In this document: positions 11,036 through 22,900 of the stretch, one piece after another
Layout: every line of letters starts with the position of its first letter
Position numbering within the stretch: the first letter of the stretch is position 1
Assembly (NCBI GenBank): GCA_029706075.1
Contig: JAINUG010000148.1
Location: forward strand, 124,001-188,000
DNA length: 64,000 nt
Direction of reading: 5' to 3'
DNA from: Aldrovandia affinis
Lineage: Eukaryota > Chordata > Actinopteri > Notacanthiformes > Halosauridae
Notes under the pieces: model-generated
What the model was told of the DNA's origin: nothing
What the model saw: only the letters and a program-made list of their open reading frames with translations
Database searches by the model: none
Translations under genes and position numbers: made by a program

Positions 11036-13715
11036 GTGAGTTTTTGCCTCCCCCAAGTGTCATCAAATCCTTCGTTTAGGTTTTAAAACTGTCTACTCTC
11101 ATGTCTATAATTCCTATTTGTCTGTTGCCCAACGGTGAGTTTAACTGTAATTACAACCTTGTCTGTCGAAAAGCCAAGTGCTTTGGACTGAGAAGGTTCA
11201 TCTAGAATGAACTACCAGATGCTTAATGGTTTGATTCATGAAGCTTTGCCAATTAGGTGGTGTCTGGGTATAATGTGTGTGATAATCCAGGAACTGAAAC
11301 TAAATAAAACATTTCCTACCTATGAAATATTTGCACATTTTATATGATCTTGTATATGCTGTAAGATGCGGTGTAGTGAAATTATGAAAGCAGAGACATG
11401 CACATGGGTTGTGTGCATACAATAATAGATGAGGACGACAAGGGAGCAGTAGAACGATGCCAAGTCCAGTTGCTGCTTGAAAATCAAACAGGAAGTACCT
11501 GGCAGTATCCGTGACGACCCTCTCACCATTAAGTAGAGGGAGGAATACAGTTTTTACTTTTTAAACTTTTTTTAAATGAAAGCTAAGTAAGTTTACCGTC
11601 AGTGAAGAGACGCAGAAGACATGCAGCACTTGAGGATGAAGAGCAGGACGAAGAACAAGGGCTACTGCGATGGCTTCTGAGTCCGTTTACTGACCTTGGG
11701 GCCTATCAAAAAGGGCAGCTTCAGTTAATTATACGCTGCATAATCAGTGTTTTTCAATTGTGTCAGACAGACTCCATTAATTTTTTCTTTTTTTTTTTTT
11801 TTTTTTTTTCAATAAATAATAAAAATGAGACCAAGATTGCCACCCACTGCCCCCCTCTGTGAAATAGGTGTGACTGAGACATTTTGGAACTTCTTCCCCT
11901 TCCCTGTGCTCTCTGTTAGGAGAGGGGCCACAAAACTGCAAGAAGAAGTAGGACTCGTTTCAAGAAGTCGAAGATGCAAGGGGAGGATGGAAATTTCCTC
12001 CTCGTTTTATCATTTTAATTGGCAAATTGTAGTCCTTTATACCAACGTTTTGAAGATTGTAGGGAATAACTTTTTTTAAATATTAATATCCTATTCAGTT
12101 TGACCTCCGGATCCATGCAGTAATGCACATTTTTTAAATTAAGTTTTGAGTTTTGGTGGGGGGAAAAGTCCAGTGAGCAATGTACAGAATAGAAATTCAA
12201 TTTATGCTTTCACATGGCTACACTGGACTGGTTCCAGTACACTATTTTCATAGACTATTTTCCCTTTTTGTCCCTTTTGCCCTACTATAAAACCAAACCC
12301 CAATCCTCCTCCTAAATATTGATGTCCAGTTTTCTAGTGCTAGACTCTTAAATAATTAAATAACTGTTGTGTTGCATTGTTTCATTTCCTAGATTGAATA
12401 GGAATATAATTGTTAATTGTATGTATGCAATGGATCACTTTTTGGCAGTGGATTAATTGGATAAAGGGCTGTTTCAATAAGCTAATTTTAAAAACGAGGG
12501 CAAGTGGCCTTAATGTGTTTAATGACTAGTAATTTAGGTGCTGCGGACACAGGCACGTCTGAAATGTAGTTTTGCTCATGAAGGCTGTGCTTGCGGTGAA
12601 CAAGCCCCATGCTCCACGTGATGAGCGGGAGCGTGTTGAATGACCAGGCCTGTGTGCGCTCTGTGTTCCTTTGGTTTGCAGGACTGGATCGAGCATCAGA
12701 ACTCCAGCCTTCACATTGAAAGCTGCCGGCGCCTGCGGAAACAGTGAGTTTGTTTCCATGCGCTTTTTATGGTAAACCTAATGGGGTGTAAGGCAGGGGT
12801 GGGCAATCGTACCCTGTGTGGGCCGGTGTGGGTGCAGGCTTTTGTTCCAGCCGAGCAGTAGCTCACCTGATTTGACTAATCAGCTAATCAAAGTCTTCAA
12901 TCAGGGCTTTGATTAGTGGAATCAGGTGTGTCACTGTTCAGTTGGAACAAAAGCCTGCACCCACACCGGCCCACACAGGGTAAGATTGCCCACCCCTGGT
13001 GTAAGGGAACAAGTGGTATTGACCCCTGTTGGACTCTTTTTCTTTTTCTTCTTTTCTTAAGATACCCAGACTGGAAAGTGGACACTGTTGCTGTTTCTAG
13101 GTGAGTCTTGTCTACAGGCGTTGTTTGTTTTGGCGCGCGCGGCTTCATGCTTGCATTTGTGACACGCGTCGCTCTTATTTCAGGAATGAGAGTAAAACGT
13201 CCCTGGATCGCCGAAGCCCGAAGCGACATACTCGTTCCCAGTCCCGCTCCCAGTCCTGGTCCCGTTCGCCCAGCCCGTGGCGTTACCATGGTCGCTCGGG
13301 GTCCGGGGGTCGCAGGCGCTCCTGCAGCCCCCGGCGGTATCACCGGAACCGCCAGTCCCGCAGCCGGTCCCGGTCCCGGTCCCGCTCGCCTCGACGCTCG
13401 CCTCGACGTTTGGGGCGGCCCAACGCCCCGGCGGTACCGGGCCGCCGCAGGTCTCGCACGCCGCCCCCGCGCAGGTCACGCTCGCGATCGGGCAGCTACC
13501 CCCGCCGCTCCCCGACACGGCCCGCCCGTCGGCTGAGCCCGCGCCGCCGGAGCCCACACCGCCAGCAGAGATCCGCCAGCAGCGAGAGGCTCGCTAAAAA
13601 GCTGATAGAGTCCTCAGGTACAGTCTCTATCTCTCCCTCTCTCTGTCTGTATAGAGTCCTCAGGTACAGTCTCTATCTCTCCCTCTCTCTGTCTGTATAG
13701 AGTCCTCAGGTACGG

Positions 13716-13754
<39 letters not shown>

Positions 13755-13755
13755 A

Positions 13756-13796
<41 letters not shown>

Positions 13797-13859
13797 AGAG
13801 TCCTCAGGTACAGTCTCTATCTCTCCCTCTCTCTGTCTGTATAGAGTCCTCAGGTACGG

Positions 13860-13934
<75 letters not shown>

Positions 13935-16900
13935 GTATAGAGTCCTCAGGTATGTTCTCTATCTCTCCCTCTCTCTCTGTATAGAGTCCTCAGCTACTGT
14001 CTCTATCTCTCCCTCTCTCTGTCTGTATAGAGTGCTCAGGTACATTCTCTATCTCTCTCTCTGTCTGTATCCATAGCTTTCAGTCACGTGGTTTCTTCCC
14101 TAGTAACCGCCGACCTGCCGGGCAAAAAGTGTGATAACGTGACGTCATCGCATGTTAAACAATAGGGCAACATGGCGAGTGGACGCAATCCCATCAATTT
14201 GCCGGCTGTTTTAAACAGTAAAGTCTATTTTGATCATCTCAGCCAGGAAGAAAAAGGTAGATACATGGACAAACTAAAAATCTTGGGCACTTGTGATCCA
14301 TATTTAGCACCCGCGGCTGTGTTTGAGCCACTAAATGCAGCTAAGTCCCTCCCTGATCTGGAGTTTGGTGACATCTGGATCTACATTTACATTTACATTT
14401 TACATTTTAAGCATTTAGCAGACGCTCTTATCCAGAGCGACTTACAAGATGTGCATTAATACAAGGTAAGAACAATCAAAGTTAGCGTACAAGATCAGTG
14501 CAGTAAAACGGCTATCTGGTGGAGAATCCATCACCCTACACCGCTGCCAGGATGAAGGCTTATAAAACTACCGAAAGCTACAAGTATTTCCACTCAGGCT
14601 GGGTAAACAATGCTGGTGTGTGGAAAGTGAAGAAATTCTTCATTGTCAAAGCGAAAGTGAGTGACGTTAAATTAGCCTAGCCTATCGGTATGCTAGCTAA
14701 CGTTACGCTACAGTCAGTGGTAAGGTAGCTACCTCTTGCTAACCGGTAACGTTAGCTGTCAAAGCGAAGGTGCCTTTCGTTATGTTACGTTGTCTAGTCT
14801 ATCTAACGTTACACAGCTAAATTACTATCTTGTGGTAGATAGCTCTAATTCTGGTAACGTTAGCTAGCTACGTTGATCACAGATATTTACAGCCCGAGCG
14901 CTGCTCACTGCTCCCTCAGGGAGAACACTCGTTCGTTTGATGGCATTAATCCACAAATTTATTTTCTTTTTCACTGGGTATCCTATAAAAACACAACCCA
15001 GGCTTATCTCCTCGCCGGTTTGCACACCCGATTGCACAGCAACTCTCTGGCATGGTTTTCAATGCTCCTTCACCAGCGTTACAGGTGCTGTGATAACGTG
15101 ACGGGCAGTGCCTTTTGCCCGGCAGCGCAGCTCGCTCCTGGCCTGTGACGTCACGTGAAAGCTATGGATTGAGTCCTCAGCTACTGTCTCTATCTCTCCC
15201 TCTCTCTCTGTATAGAGTCCTCAGCTACTGTCTCTATCTCTCCCTCTGTCTGTCTGTATAGAGTGCTCAGGTACATTCTCTCTCTCTCTCTCTGTCTGTA
15301 TAGAGTCCTCAGCTACTGTCTCTATCTCTCCCTCTCTCTCTGTATAGAGTCCTCAGCTACTGTCTCTATCTCTCCCTCTCTCTGTCTGTATAGAGTGCTC
15401 AGGTACATTCTCTATCTCTCTCTCTGTCTGTATAGAGTCCTCAGCTACTGTCTCTATCTCTCCCTCTCTCTGTGTATGTTTTTATATACACATGTATGTA
15501 TATATATGTGTGTGTGTCTGTGCAGGGCTCTCTGTGACTGACAGCACCACCCTTAAGGCCATGATGGAGTCCCTGGCCCCTGCCCTCATGGCGGAGCTGG
15601 CCAAGAAGAAGGGTGGCTCATCCTCTGCCTCTTCCAAGAGTGGCAGCAAGAAGCAGGCGGCCTCGCCTCCCACGCCCAAGAGGGGCGAAGCTCCTAAACC
15701 TGCATCGGCTGGGAAAACGCCCCTCCCAAAGCCCGGCGCGTCCCCCAAGGTTTGTCCCACCTAACTGTTGGCCAAAGTACGTCAATGTGCTGGCGTTTAT
15801 TTTTTGAGAGAAAGGTGCACTATGCTGAATTATTTGTCGCACTTCTAAGTGGCCGATGAGGCCTTTTTTCAACTTTTTATATTTGTTATTTGATGTGGTT
15901 CCTGGTGTTTTCCATCAGAAAAGAGTTGTCTAAATCTAAATTCCACGCACGATGAAGTCACTTTCTTTCTCCCTCTTTCCCTGGGTGCCCTGTTTTGACA
16001 CTGGCAGAATGTGAAAGCGAAGAGGAAGGGGTCACCGGGCACTGCTTGTTTACTGCGACTGAGCGGAGTGCCGTTCACCACCACCCACCAAGAGCTGGTC
16101 AATGCCGTGCAGACCTACGGAAAAGTCAACAACGCCATTCTCCTGAAGAAAGTAGAAGAGGTAAAAAGAATGAGAGCTCTGAGCACTTGACGGTGCAGTC
16201 TCAAGCTTCGCACAACTGCGAATGCCGCGGGTATTTTTAACACCCTATCCCATTACTCTGAGTGCCTGCTAAATATAGATGTATCCATTTCTCCTAGTTT
16301 GTACATATTATCATATCAGAGACTAATAATTGGAGGGTGGAAAAGCTTATGTGATTCTTGATTTATTTAATGTATACATCCGCATACGTAATCTTTTATC
16401 TGTTTTTTCTAAGCAATCAGAGGAGAAATGATTTTATTTAGCTGCTTTCAATTAATTCCAAAAAGTGCAGTGTAGGGTCATGATCAAATTGGGACTGTCC
16501 TGTAAGTGTCACGTGGGCAGGAAAGTTAGGACATTTGATATTCATAAGCCCAGGTTTTACCAGAGTTCAGCTCAGAGTTGGGGAGGATAGACGAGTACTA
16601 GACTGGATGCCCCTATAATAAAATGTGGTATTTAGACAGGCAGGGTCTCTGGCCATCTCCTGACAGACTGAAAACCCACCTCTTTAGACTGAATCCTGGC
16701 TCCCTCAACCCCAACCCTCATGTTCTAGCACTTGTGCACACCTTAACGCTTCGTTAAATGCTGTCGGGTTAGTTGAACGTCTTTGCCAGGTAACAGTGCT
16801 GGTAATGCTATCACTATTTGATACTGTTACTGACTCCCGATGTAGTCAGTCGTAATTTCTCTGAAGCATTGCTGCTGCTCTTAAGCCATTTGGATGCGCT

Positions 16901-19900
16901 TCTACACTTTGTTGAGTCAGTCGTTCTGGGTAAGTGTGTCTGCTAACAGGAGTCATTTAGATCTGGAACTCTCTTCTAGGCGTTGGTGTGCATGGAGAGG
17001 GAGGAGGATGCCAAAACCCTGGCTGACTGCCAGAGCCTGACGATTCGAGGCAAAACCATCGTCGTCTGCAGAGAGTCGGAGAAAGTACGTCCTCAAACAT
17101 CGACCCACCCCCCAGTGTCTGTCGTTCGGTCGTAATCCCTTCCCATTAATCTCTCCCTTTATTTGTTTTTCAGGATGTAACGAAGGAGCAGAAGAAGCCC
17201 GTCGTCATGAAAAAGTGGGTCCGCTTTCCTCAGCCTTTGCTGCAGAAATAAGACTACCAACGGCTTTGATTCTAGGAGTCATAGGTCTTTTTACAACAAA
17301 AAAAGTTTATGGTTTATGGTTTTAGGGAGCGTTTGATGACGCATACTCTCTCTCTTGCGTCATCACAGGAAAGAACCACCTTCGGTCAAGTCCGTCGTGA
17401 ACGTGATGTCAAAGGCGCAAGCCAAGAAAACGGGTGAGAAAGCAGTTTAAATTAAAAATTTTAGGTTTTAAATTCTGCATGGCTGCTTGAACTTCAATCA
17501 AAACATTATTTCAAGAACTAACTTGTACTATGGTTTGCTAGCTAGCTGCTTTGCATTGAAATACAAAAGTGGAAATTGTCCATCTAACAATGTAGTTAAC
17601 TTGCGAAATTCAAAGTTACTTCTTTCTAGATGGTTAATGTTGGAGTAAAATGGATAGAATGGTATTTGGATAATTGCTCTTACAACAGTATAATTAGTGG
17701 TAGTACACTCTTTGACTTATTGGCTTAGATATAAAAACTTGTTTAAGAATTTTCCTTGGCAATATGTGAATTCCTTGCCACACACCTAAGGATTAGACAT
17801 GTTTGTACATGGAAGGGCATGTGTACCCAAGGAATCTCACTTCTCTCACTGAGAATGCAGTATGTCTCAACTGTGTGTTTTTGTGTAATCCTTTGTACAG
17901 AGGGCAACGTTGTGAAGAAGGTGGTAAAGAAGGTATGTTTACTGTTCTTTTTTTTGCACAATAATAAAAATGTCTCATTCATTCAAGCTTTCTAGATGGT
18001 TTTTGCCCTCCCAACAAAAAAAAAAAAAAGAGAAGAAAATCTGGGGCGTGCTCGACGACGATGGCATCAGCTGTGGGATCGTTCATGGCTTTGCTTCAGG
18101 AATGCTGTGCATTTTTCCAGGAGCCGTTGAAGAAGTGCTTGGTCCAGATTTCGGGGCTCCCAGAAAGCGGCTACACCGAGGAGGACCTCACCAAACTGGC
18201 CACCCCCTTCGGCTTCTCCGCTGAGCTCGTCATCGCCGTCCAACAGAGACTGGTACGGTCACCTGGTCACCAATGCCCAATGGCTGATGGTTGTTTTTGT
18301 GACCTCCCTGAGTAGACCTGGCCTCCTTTGATTGAGCCACTATTAGCTATAAGCATTGAGTGGGTAGCTCTGTGTAGCGACAGTGTTGGGGTAGAGGTGC
18401 AGGTGCTGGTCTCATGGGGTCCGTCAGTTAATCGGTTGACTTTTACTTTGTGTAGCCCACAATTGTCACAGAGCGCTTTGCAGAATTCAGGCCTGGAAGT
18501 CACCGTTGGGATAGCTTGCAGTTTGAGATTTTTGAAGCTAATTGCATCACAGGAAGGGTGGAAGTGCAATAACTGTTCCAGCCTTTGGACAGTGACACGG
18601 CCTCAACCTAGTGTCGGCCATCATGGGCCCCATAATGGGTGGAGTTTTCCTGTGAGCTGTCAATCACCGACTCGTGAACCAATCAAGGAACTTTGCTCTC
18701 CATGGTAAAACACTAGTTTGGGAAAATCGGTGTGTGTAATTGATAGATTTTTTTTTTTTTTTGCTGATCAGGAAGTCCCTCGCTCCCATCATTAACTCAG
18801 ACTAATAAGGGATACCCAGGTTTGCCTCTTCTGGAAAATGATGAACGCGTGTGTTTTCCTCTTCATAAACCAAAACCTTGCCTTTCAGGCCTTTGTGGAG
18901 CTGCCCAACGTTGGAGTCCGTTGAGGCCATGGTGAAGACCTACAAAGAAACTCCGGCCAAAATCCAGGACAGCGAGCTGAGTGTTGAGCAGATGGCCCAG
19001 CCCATTGATCTCAGCAACCCGGTGAGAAGCCTGATCTCTGACCAGGGTGTGCTGCCTCTTTGGTCTACGGGAGTTTAGAATGCCGATCACGCCGTTTGCT
19101 CCGCACATGAATTGAAAATATTTTCAACATGGAGGGTTGTTAATCATTTCATTTATGGTTTTTAAATGGTGTCATTTTGTGTGTTTTTTTAGGAGTCGCT
19201 GTTCAGAGTTGTGATGGGAATTGAGAAGCCCACGGTGAGTGTTTTTCTACCCTCTCTCTTGTGTATACACGGTTAAAGCCTATGGTTGGCAAAATGCTGG
19301 CTGTTTTGGGTGTCATAGGAGGTGGATGTAACTTAAGATTAGAACACAGGTACTGGCTTCTGCTGTCCTGCAGAATTTTCTCCCCATACGGCACTTCCAC
19401 AAACCACTGTATTCAGTTATGAGCCTGGCTCTCCTTCAATTGGTCAATCATGCGTTAAATCTCCATTTTCATAAACAATTTAACCCTTGGCCCAGAATGC
19501 CATTGAATCTGTGATTTATTGAGCATGCCTGCTCTCATGAGATTTTTGGAGTCTCAAAGGAGACTTTTTACCTGGCTTGGATCACTGAAATCTAATCGAA
19601 TCACAGAATACAATTTGCATTTCAGGATGCTAAGAGTTCAAAGAGTGCAAGCAACATGCCAGGTGGAAAGGTAAATTCTGAACTTGGAAGAGCACCATGT
19701 GCAATACTTGTAGGTGTCCGCAAGGTGGCAGTACTTTGCTGCAAAATGGCAAGACTGGGCTTGAGAAGGAAAAAAAACTTAACTTGACTGTTTATCATAA
19801 AATAGATTTGGCAACTGGCACAGATGCTGGTTGTGTTAAATGTGGTATTGCTGATAAGCAGAAGACAACCATAGAATGTTTTTAAAATATTGAAACCAGC

Positions 19901-22900
19901 TGTGGAAATGTCCCTTCATTGACACTGGAATAACTTGTGTACAGTTTTTGAGGTGGGATGGTTGCATTTATTTTAATTTGCAAATGAAACGTGCCCCAAA
20001 AAATATATATAAACGCAATGATAATGTTTCAGACAATTTAGTTATATAGGCACATTGGAATAAACCAGTAGATCATTTTGTTGTGATGAGTAAAGGTAAG
20101 TTTAAAATCTAGAACACAGAAATTGAAACTGTTTCTGCTTAGTTTTTGGGGGAGTGACAATATTACCTCCGCCTTGGCTCTTCAACCTTAATAAGAACCA
20201 GGTCAGATTTAAATGCAACGATCAGGTCATTTCATCCTACAAAAGACTGAAGTTTTGCATGTTAGTTGAAACTCAAAACTATGACTTTTGATGCACCGGA
20301 CCGCCCTGAGTGACCCAGGTTCTGGTTCTATCCAAACCACAGGAGGTAGCAAACCTGGGCGACCGTCTCCTCATGGTCAGCAACGTGCCCACAGGGAGCA
20401 GCCCTGCTACGGAGGTGCAGGAGCTGGTCAAGCGCTTTGGGAGCTTCAAGCAGGTCCTGGTGCTGAATCACAAGGTGAGCAGATGCAGCCTGATGGTCCA
20501 GGGGGGGTACCTGGGGCGTATTCAAGAGCACCAAAACATTACAGGAATGTCTTGAAACCAAAACGGGACAGAGCTGAACATCGGGTTGCAGAACGTTGCA
20601 GGTTTGGCCACTGGCGAGATTGCACATGGCCTTATGCTGTGGCCAGTTACATACTTTGAACTTGTTACAATACGTTACCACACCACCAACCAAACGGTTC
20701 CAACGTTCTTGCCCCCAAGAAGTTGCTAAATGTAGCAAACCCGAGTGAATTTTCTGTTCAGTAGGTGGAACAGGTAGAACAGAATGTTTTGCGTATTGTA
20801 TAAGACCTTGGATTCAAGGAATTTTCTCCCATGTTCCCCACACATTCTGACCAGATATCCCTGGGTCACAATAACACAGTCGTGTTTTTGCCTGGAGGGA
20901 TGTCGCCACCTTGTTATGGTACATTGACATTTATTTGCTTAGCAGATGCCCTAATCCAAAGTGATATACACAGTAGGGCTGTTATGTTGTATTCGAATAT
21001 TGAATCTGATTTTGAATCCGCATTCCAACACCAGTTCGAAGCTGAATAGTGGAAAACAATGTATATTCATTTTTGTAATAATAAAATGGTGTGCCCGTAG
21101 GTAAACCAAGTGGTGACTCGAATTACCAATAATGCAATATACATTTTTAACAGTAGCCTCTTTTTGTTAAAGTGACAGCCCTAATACACAACTGACATTT
21201 TTAATGTCATATCCATGTATAAAGCTGGATATTTGGTAATGCAGTTTGGGTTTAGTACCTCACCCAAAGGTGCAATAGCCTTTGATTTGAAACTGCTCAC
21301 ACTAATGTAAAAATAAATTCCTTTCCTCCTGAATAAGATCATTTTGGAAATGGAGACTGCAGCCATTGCCAAGGCTGTTCAAAGTCGTTTCCAGAAGTAT
21401 CCATGCATCGTCCAAAACAACCCCCTCTGCTTTTCTGTGATCAGCAAGCCCGTGAAAGGCCCAGAGGAGGCAAGTGTTTATGGTTCCTTTTTGTACTCTG
21501 AAATATGCAAGGTGTCTGGCAGTTTTGCTAGTTGCTAGTAAATGCGTAAATGCTAAAACAAACTAATTGAGAATAGTTTGGGATGATGGGATGATGATCT
21601 ACCAAAGAACGATTCACACGTTTGAGAATTCTCATTTCTGTGCACTTTTCTTTGTTGCAGGTCAAGAAGAAACCTGAAGCTAAAAGGTAATATTTTGTGT
21701 TTAAGCTTCAACTTCTAGTCCAGACTCAGTGCAGGGCATTGAACAGTTAATTTAAAGTACAGTAAATGTGTGTCTTGACTGTGTACTTTTCTTTGCAGCA
21801 CCAAACCTGTTAAATCTGCTGACTCAGCCAAGAAGGGCCCCACGGCCCCCAAAACCACAGCCTCCCAAACCCCAAAGTCACACCCGCTGTCCCGAAGGCC
21901 ACACCCGCTGCAAACAAAGCGAAAAAGTCCAAGACTCTGGCGACCACGCCCAGTACTCCCACAGCAGCAGCCGTGAAGACTGACAAGCCTGCCACAACCA
22001 CCCCTGCTGCCACACTCAAAGCTGCAGAACCAGCCAGCACAGCGCCCCCTGCTGCCCCCACAACAACCGCCACCACCACCACCACCACCACCACCAACAA
22101 CGCAACAGTTGCTCCTGTTGCCCAGGCGCCTCCCGCCAAACCCATTGCTCCCCCAGTGAAGCGTGCTGCAGCACCTGCCGAGCCCAAGAAGGTTGAGGCC
22201 ACAGACAATCAGAACAGCCAGCCGGCAGACGGCGTGGCGGCTGGAGATCAGGGTACGCCTGCGGAATCTGCTCCCGAGATCAAAGAGGGCCAGGAGGCGG
22301 GCCAGGAGGCGGGCCAAGAGGCGGGCCAGGGGGCGGGCCAGGAGGCCTTATTGAACGGCACCACTCCTCCGCCTGCCGAGGACGCTGTCACCGCTTCGGT
22401 TATGGACGTTTCAACTGTGGAGGCTGACTCCAAACAGGGTACTGTGGTAAAACACGGTGAAACCACTGTGACTGACAACGTCGGTCAGAGCAACACTGAC
22501 CCACAGGCCGTGACTAATCAAAGCCAGGCTCCTAACCTGGACTGTGAGGCCGCCGCCACCGCTGCAGCAGCAAAGCCGGAGAGCAGGGCTTCTGGGGCTG
22601 CCTCCGTTCCGTCCGCCCCGGCTGACACTCTCTCCTCCACGGTGGCCCTTGGCACAGACCAGAAGCCACTGGACTTCCCGCCGGTGACGCAGGAGATCCT
22701 GCGGGCGCTGGAGGCAGCAGTGCACAAGTGCCGCATGCGCTCGTCCCAGCAGCGCGCCGAGGCCGCCAAGAAGGCCCAGCCCCCCCGCCCCGAGCCGTCC
22801 CCACCACGGGACAGTTCCCACAGGCCCCGGAGCAGGGGCCAGTCGGACGAGGAGCAGCCCCCCGTCACGCCCAGGGGCGGGTCGTCAGGGTCGTCGTCGG

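Larger units (their letters stand above)
13618..15525 (+). repeat. Intronic minisatellite built on the exon's own splice donor
   Basis: Units of roughly 45-100 bases repeat GAGTCCTCAGGTACAGTC followed by CT-rich spacer (TATCTCTCCCTCTCTCTG). The core is the last ten bases of the RS-domain exon plus its GT donor. Copies in 13640-14045 and 15168-15475 include perfect GGTAC donors, GGTATG, GGTACATT and decayed GCTAC versions. Long (CT)n tracts lie at about 13719-13790 and 13861-13934. A transposon interrupts the array at about 14070-15168. Confidence 0.9.

Noticed and set aside
12897-13597. Several overlapping open frames on both strands
   Set aside because: GC-rich RS exon leaves other frames open; only the RS frame has matching splice sites and homology.
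14172-14459. [11 protein letters not shown]... as a host gene
   Set aside because: It lies between inverted termini and its exon is split by a SINE tail; it is a transposon remnant.
13618-15475. CRISPR-like array
   Set aside because: Repeats are a vertebrate intronic minisatellite with CT-rich, non-unique spacers; no context for CRISPR.
18878-19078. Separate start at MPFRPLW... in the RRM2 exon
   Set aside because: The ATG-like start lies in the intron; the frame is the shifted continuation of the RRM2 exon.
21715-22317. 200-residue minus-strand open frame
   Set aside because: Antisense of the low-complexity znf638 exon; its Gly/Cys-rich product comes from the ACC/GCC repeats.
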